A stretch of DNA of 64,000 bases from Thiobacillus sp. GTDB taxonomy: Bacteria; Pseudomonadota; Gammaproteobacteria; Burkholderiales; Thiobacillaceae. Made by a program: the position numbers and the translations under genes. Positions 60,191 to 64,000 of the stretch are shown piece after piece. The notes below the pieces were generated by a model. The model worked only from the letters and a program-made list of their open reading frames with translations, made no database searches and had not been told where the DNA came from. The stretch lies in assembly GCA_030692355.1 (NCBI GenBank), contig JAUYCF010000076.1, positions 1 through 64,000 on the forward strand, written 5' to 3'. Each line of letters starts with the position of its first letter. Position 1 is the stretch's first letter.

Positions 60191-60970
60191 TCAGACCAGG
60201 CGCTGCCGCACGGCTTCGAAAACGGCGATCGCCAATGCCGCCGAGGCATTCAGCGATTCCATTTTTCCCGGCATGGGAATCTGAACCGTTGCGGTTGCCG
60301 CGGCACGCACATCGTCCGACAGCCCGGCGCCTTCGTTGCCCACAATGAAGGCAAGCGGGCCCGTCAGATCGCTTGAAAACACACTGCGATCTTCAGCCAA
60401 TGCAAGGGCAAGGCTTTGTCCTTTGAATTGCGCGCACCAAGCAGGTACATCCACCCCCCGTTCGATCGGCAACACAAACTGCGCGCCCTGCCCGCCGCGC
60501 AGCGCCTTCGGCGACCAGGGATCGTGACAGCCCTTCGACAGCACCGCCAGGGTGGCGCCCGCCGCCGCCGCGGTACGCAGCATGGAACCCAGATTGCCGG
60601 GGTCCTGGATGTCTTCCAGCACGATCGCCAGCGGCGTCGTCGTGGCGGGCGCCGGCGCAAGCCAGGCGGCTTCGGCGAGCACCCCGGTCGGCGTGGCGAC
60701 GGGGGACAGTTCGGCGAATAACACATCGGACAGGACGATGACCCTGGCCTGCGAACAGCGCGCGGCAAACGGGGTCAGCCGCGCGGCATCGAACGCGGCG
60801 GCCCGCACCAGGGTATGCGGCTGGCCGCCCGCATCGAGGTACGCCGTCAGCAGATGCTCGCCGTCGAGCAGGGTCATCTGCGCTTCCCTGCGCGCACGGG
60901 CGGACTCGGACAGCTTTTTCAGCCGCTTGAACAGGGGATTGTCGCGCGAGGAAATGGGCGTTTCGGTCAT
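60191..60970 (-). CDS. TrmH/SpoU-family RNA 2'-O-methyltransferase
   Basis: 259 residues: N-terminal substrate-binding region (MTETPISSRDNPLFKRLKKLSESARAR...TLLDGEHLLTAYLDAG) and a SPOUT methyltransferase domain with the three family motifs, EDIQDPGNLGSMLRTAAAAG, FIVGNEGAGLS and IPMPGKMESLNASAALAIAVFEA. Probably methylates rRNA or tRNA with SAM; the exact target is not readable. It lies back to back with senB (start codons about 46 bp apart). Confidence 0.9.
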   Translation of the reverse strand: MTETPISSRDNPLFKRLKKLSESARARREAQMTLLDGEHLLTAYLDAGGQPHTLVRAAAFDAARLTPFAARCSQARVIVLSDVLFAELSPVATPTGVLAEAAWLAPAPATTTPLAIVLEDIQDPGNLGSMLRTAAAAGATLAVLSKGCHDPWSPKALRGGQGAQFVLPIERGVDVPAWCAQFKGQSLALALAEDRSVFSSDLTGPLAFIVGNEGAGLSDDVRAAATATVQIPMPGKMESLNASAALAIAVFEAVRQRLV

Positions 60971-61015
60971 GCCCGGATTATCCGCGTTTCACTATCGCAC
61001 GCTACACTTCATACG

Positions 61016-61975
61016 ATGCGCATCGCCCTCATCACCCCCTACGGTCGCGAACACCGCAACGGCAACTGGCACACGGCCGCGCGCTGGGCGCGCTTCCTGC
61101 GCGAGGCGGGCCACACGGTGCGGACGCAGGTGGAATGGGATGGCCGCAGCACCGACCTGATGCTGGCGCTGCATGCGCGGCGCAGCTTTGCTTCGATCCG
61201 CGCCTTTGCCGAGCGCTTTCCGACCCGCCCGCTGTTGCTGGCGCTAACCGGCACCGACCTGTATCGCGACATCCACCAGGACGCCGACGCCCAGCAGGCG
61301 CTGGAACTCGCGCACCGGCTGATCGTGCTGCAGGCGCGCGGCGTCGACGAACTGCCGGCGCATCTGGCCGCCAGGACGCGGGTGGTCTACCAGTCGTCGC
61401 CCGACATTGCCCGTCTGCCCGCGCCTGCCCATACTTTCGAGGTGCTGGTGATCGGCAACCTGCGCGAAGAAAAGGATCCCTTCCGGGCGGCGCTGGCGAC
61501 GGCCTACCTGCCCGAGCAATCGCTGATTCGCGTGACGCATCTGGGCGGCGCCCTCTCCGGGGAGATGGCCGAAACGGCGGAGATGGCGCAGAGCAAGCTG
61601 CCGCGCTGGCACTGGGCCGGGGAGGTGCCGCACCGGACGGTGCTGAAGCGGCTGGCGCGCGCGCACCTGATGGTCATCAGCTCGGTGATGGAAGGCGGCG
61701 CCAACGTCATCTGCGAGGCGCTGGCGGCGGATGTGCCGGTGCTGGCCTCGCACATGCCCGGCAATATCGGCATGCTGGGCGAAGACTACCCCGGCTATTT
61801 CCCGGTGGGCGACGAACGACAGCTGGCTACACTCTTGTCGAGGGCCGAAACCGACCCCGATTTTTATGCCGATCTGTTGAGCCACGCCCGCCAGCGTCGC
61901 GGGCTGATGCGGCCGGAGCAGGAAGCCAGCCGCCTGCGGCAGGTCGTGGCGGAATTCGAGCAAGGCGCGGTGTGA
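61016..61975 (+). CDS. senB: SenB-like selenosugar synthase (TIGR04348 glycosyltransferase)
   Basis: 319 residues from ATG 61016; the track start 60815 lies in the divergent methyltransferase gene. GT-B glycosyltransferase beginning MRIALITPYGREHRNGNWHTAARWARFLREAGH, with ALHARRSFASI, ALTGTDLYRDI and VMEGGANVICEALAADVPVLASHMPGNIGMLGEDY. These match my recollection of the TIGR04348 family, shown to include SenB, which makes selenosugar from UDP-sugar and selenophosphate for selenoneine. senA and selD (senC) are not in the window, so activity may differ. TTAA-rich upstream, no clear SD. Confidence 0.72.
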   Translation: MRIALITPYGREHRNGNWHTAARWARFLREAGHTVRTQVEWDGRSTDLMLALHARRSFASIRAFAERFPTRPLLLALTGTDLYRDIHQDADAQQALELAHRLIVLQARGVDELPAHLAARTRVVYQSSPDIARLPAPAHTFEVLVIGNLREEKDPFRAALATAYLPEQSLIRVTHLGGALSGEMAETAEMAQSKLPRWHWAGEVPHRTVLKRLARAHLMVISSVMEGGANVICEALAADVPVLASHMPGNIGMLGEDYPGYFPVGDERQLATLLSRAETDPDFYADLLSHARQRRGLMRPEQEASRLRQVVAEFEQGAV

Positions 61976-62000
61976 CCACGGCGAGCCGCAGCCAATCGAT

Positions 62001-62669
62001 TCACCCCTCGTCGAACAGGATACCGAACATGCGCGCGCGTTCGGCCGCGCTCAAACCGCGCAGCACACGCACCGCCTGGCGCGCGACCCGTTCATCGCGC
62101 GTGATCGAATATTCGATCGCCAGCGTGCGCCAGACGTCGGCCAGCGCCGGGTCGGACGCCTGCAGCTTTTGCAGCGCCTGGGTCACCCCCGCCTGCCCCT
62201 TCGTCAGATAGAACGTCAGCCCCAGGTTGTGCCAGGCCTGAATGTAGTCGGGGTCGGTTTCCACGGCCGCGCGATACGCCTGCATCGCCTCGCGGGGACG
62301 CCCGCTGTCGCGGTAGGTGTTGCCCAGATTGTTGTGCGCATAGACATCGCCGGGCGCGAAGCGCAGATTCCGCTGGTACGCCGCGATGGCTTCGGCAAAC
62401 CGCCCCAGCTCGCCCAGCGCGCGCCCCTGAACGAACCAGGCCAGCGGATTCTTCGCATCGGCCTGTGCCCACGTTTGCCCCCACGCCAGCAGCCCCGGCC
62501 AGTCGGCGCGTTTTTCAAGCACCTGCGCCTGCAGCACCCACTCGGCCTGCGAACGCGCCGCAAGCACCGCCTGGCTGCCATCCAGACCAAACGTCTGGGC
62601 GGCAGCCGCCACCGGGCCGGTAAACGCAAGGGCAAGCAGCAACGGGAGTAAAGCGATACGGTCAGGCAT
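62001..62669 (-). CDS. Periplasmic TPR-repeat protein
   Basis: 222 residues from ATG 62669 (MPDRIALLPLLLALAFTGPVAAAAQTF, signal peptide); the track start adds 24 residues upstream of it. Contains about three tetratricopeptide units (NPLAWFVQGRALGELGRFAEAIAAYQRNL, DVYAHNNLGNTYRDSGRPREAMQAYRAAV, DYIQAWHNLGLTFYLTKGQ). Likely a protein-protein scaffold. Convergent with senB and divergent from ycaO. No specific role assignable. Confidence 0.75.
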   Translation of the reverse strand: MPDRIALLPLLLALAFTGPVAAAAQTFGLDGSQAVLAARSQAEWVLQAQVLEKRADWPGLLAWGQTWAQADAKNPLAWFVQGRALGELGRFAEAIAAYQRNLRFAPGDVYAHNNLGNTYRDSGRPREAMQAYRAAVETDPDYIQAWHNLGLTFYLTKGQAGVTQALQKLQASDPALADVWRTLAIEYSITRDERVARQAVRVLRGLSAAERARMFGILFDEG

Positions 62670-62778
62670 GGGCGAATTCACAGATTGCAGCTGCCTCGTT
62701 GATGGATCGACATCCGTCATTTTACGCCGCACTTGACGCATCGATTATGCTGTCGGCTGTCCAAAAAAGAGTATCCCC

Positions 62779-64000
62779 ATGCACGCCACCGCCGAACACT
62801 TCATCCCCGGCAAGGACGCCTCGCTCGAAGCGTCGATCGCCACCCTGCAATCCAGGCTCGAAACCATCGGCTTCCATATCGAGGAGCGCTCCTGGCTCAA
62901 TCCGGTGGAGGGCGTGTGGTCGGTGCACATCCGCGACCGCGACTGCCCGCTGCTGTTCACCAACGGCAAGGGCGCCTCGGAACTGGCCGCGCGGGCGAGC
63001 GCGCTGGGCGAGTATTTCGAGCGTCTGTCGACCAATTATTTCTGGACCCACTTCTATCTGGGCGAGACGATCGCCCACCGCAGCTACGTCCACCATCCCG
63101 ACGAGCGCTGGTTTTCTTCAGACGATGACGCCTGGCCGGCCGAACTGCTTACGCCCGAACTGCACGCCCACTACAATCCCGACGACGGCGTGCGTGCCGA
63201 CCAGCTGATCGACCTCAACTCCGGCAACGCCGAACGCGGTATCTGCGCCATCCCCTACCAGCGCCTCGCCGACGGCGAGACCGTGTATTTCCCGGTCAAC
63301 CTCATCGGCAACCTCTACGTCAGCAACGGCATGTCGGCCGGCAACACGCTGATGGAAGCGCGCACCCAGGCGCTGGCCGAAATCTTCGAGCGCCACATCA
63401 AGTTCCGCATCATCGCGGAGGGCCTGTGCCTGCCCGACGTGCCCGAAGCCGTGATCGAGCGCTATCCGCACATCGCCGCCGGCATCCGCGCGTTGCGCTG
63501 CGCCGGCTTCGGCATCCTGGTGAAGGACGCCTCGCTCGGCGGAAAGTATCCGGTGATGAACGTCACCCTGCTGCATCCCAACGACCAGGGCTGCTTCGCC
63601 AGCTTCGGCGCGCACCCGCGCTTCGAAGTCGCGCTGGAGCGCGCGCTGACCGAACTGCTGCAGGGCCGCGCGCTCGATTCGCTGGCGGGTTTCCCCGCCC
63701 CCGGCTTCGACGAAGCCGAAATCGCCGACCCGCAGAACCTGGAAATCCACTTCGTCGATTCCAGCGGCGTGATTTCCTGGCAGTTCCTGCGCGACACCCC
63801 CGACTTCGAATTCGTCGACTGGAATTTCGGCACCACGACCGAAGAGGATTACGCGTGGTCGGTCGATGCGCTGCACGGAGCCGGGCACGACCTCTACATC
63901 GCCGACTTCACCCACCTCGGCGTCTACGCCTGCCGCATCCTGGTGCCCGGCGTCTCCGAGATCTATCCGGTCGAGGAACTCGAATTCGAGAACAACAGCG
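62779..64000 (+). CDS. ycaO: YcaO, ribosomal protein S12 methylthiotransferase accessory factor (5' part)
   Basis: First 407 residues of an E. coli YcaO-like protein cut by the window end (family about 590). Starts MHATAEHFIPGKDASLEASIATLQSRLETIGFHIEE and has NPVEGVWSVHIRDRDC, FTNGKGASELAARASALGEYFERLSTNYFW (ATP-site Glu cluster), GNLYVSNGMSAGNT, ALERALTELLQGRALDS and VDWNFGTTTEEDY. Such YcaO proteins potentiate RimO in beta-methylthiolation of S12 Asp88, rather than making azoline peptides. No precursor peptide or dehydrogenase gene is adjacent. ATG 62779; the 109-bp divergent spacer has no obvious promoter. Confidence 0.95.
   Translation, partial: MHATAEHFIPGKDASLEASIATLQSRLETIGFHIEERSWLNPVEGVWSVHIRDRDCPLLFTNGKGASELAARASALGEYFERLSTNYFWTHFYLGETIAHRSYVHHPDERWFSSDDDAWPAELLTPELHAHYNPDDGVRADQLIDLNSGNAERGICAIPYQRLADGETVYFPVNLIGNLYVSNGMSAGNTLMEARTQALAEIFERHIKFRIIAEGLCLPDVPEAVIERYPHIAAGIRALRCAGFGILVKDASLGGKYPVMNVTLLHPNDQGCFASFGAHPRFEVALERALTELLQGRALDSLAGFPAPGFDEAEIADPQNLEIHFVDSSGVISWQFLRDTPDFEFVDWNFGTTTEEDYAWSVDALHGAGHDLYIADFTHLGVYACRILVPGVSEIYPVEELEFENNS

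Noticed and set aside
62779-64000. YcaO as a RiPP (azoline) biosynthesis locus
   Set aside because: Sequence matches the E. coli YcaO type, and no precursor peptide, dehydrogenase or transporter gene is nearby in the window; the right side is unseen.

Overview
The window looks like a chromosomal segment of a GC-rich, Gram-negative betaproteobacterium. The gene orders (pyrG-kdsA-eno-ftsB, ccmABCDEFGHI, gspCDEFGHIJKLMN), the long single-chain PurL, and the abundance of c-type cytochrome and sulfur-relay genes suggest a Thiobacillus-like or related sulfur-oxidising lineage. The genus is inference. I saw no rRNA, tRNA, insertion sequence, CRISPR array or prophage.

Layout. 1-1.3 kb: 3' part of hemN (minus). 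1.5-6.0 kb: a plus-strand trio of LolA-like periplasmic protein, beta-barrel protein and RND/MMPL exporter. 6.0-13.7 kb (minus): coiled-coil membrane protein, ppc, purL, and a small Cys-rich DUF3330-type protein. 13.8-17.4 kb (plus): NAD(P)HX repair enzyme and a GGDEF-EAL sensor. 17.4-25.8 kb (minus): galU, ligA-zipA, then ftsB-eno-kdsA-pyrG. 25.9-33.1 kb (minus): the complete system I cytochrome c maturation operon ccmABCDEFGHI. 33.2-44.3 kb (minus): a complete type II secretion operon gspC-N. 44.4-47.3 kb (minus): a histidine kinase and a sigma54-dependent NtrC-type response regulator. 47.4-55.4 kb (minus): an envelope sulfur/electron-transfer locus. 55.8-58.9 kb: ppsA and its regulatory kinase/phosphorylase, divergent. 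59-64 kb: a decayed cysK fragment fused to a thioredoxin-fold gene, small unknowns, a TrmH/SpoU methyltransferase, a SenB-like selenosugar synthase, a TPR protein and the 5' part of ycaO.

The most interesting region is 47.4-55.5 kb. It encodes two TusA-type sulfur carriers, a YeeE/YedE sulfur-compound transporter, two DsrE-like proteins and a tiny unknown protein. It also encodes a two-domain rhodanese lipoprotein, a pentaheme lipoprotein cytochrome, a small CxC protein, a triheme cytochrome and an outer-membrane porin. The porin, cytochrome and rhodanese-lipoprotein set recalls the Geobacter extHIJKL conduit, here joined to a cytoplasmic Tus/Dsr relay. Two sites match the sigma54 -24/-12 pattern (TGGCACG-N4-GTGC), one before the first tusA gene and one before the cytochrome-porin block. 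A sigma54 activator and its kinase lie immediately downstream of the locus. I infer a regulated system that moves sulfane sulfur, polysulfide or a selenium/sulfur oxyanion across the envelope together with electrons. The neighbouring ccm operon (cytochrome maturation) and T2SS (export of surface lipoproteins or cytochromes) are functionally compatible.

The window also holds ppc, eno and ppsA, three enzymes of the phosphoenolpyruvate node. Start codons were adjusted from the ORF track where an SD sequence, a 4-bp ATGA overlap or a terminator decided the matter.
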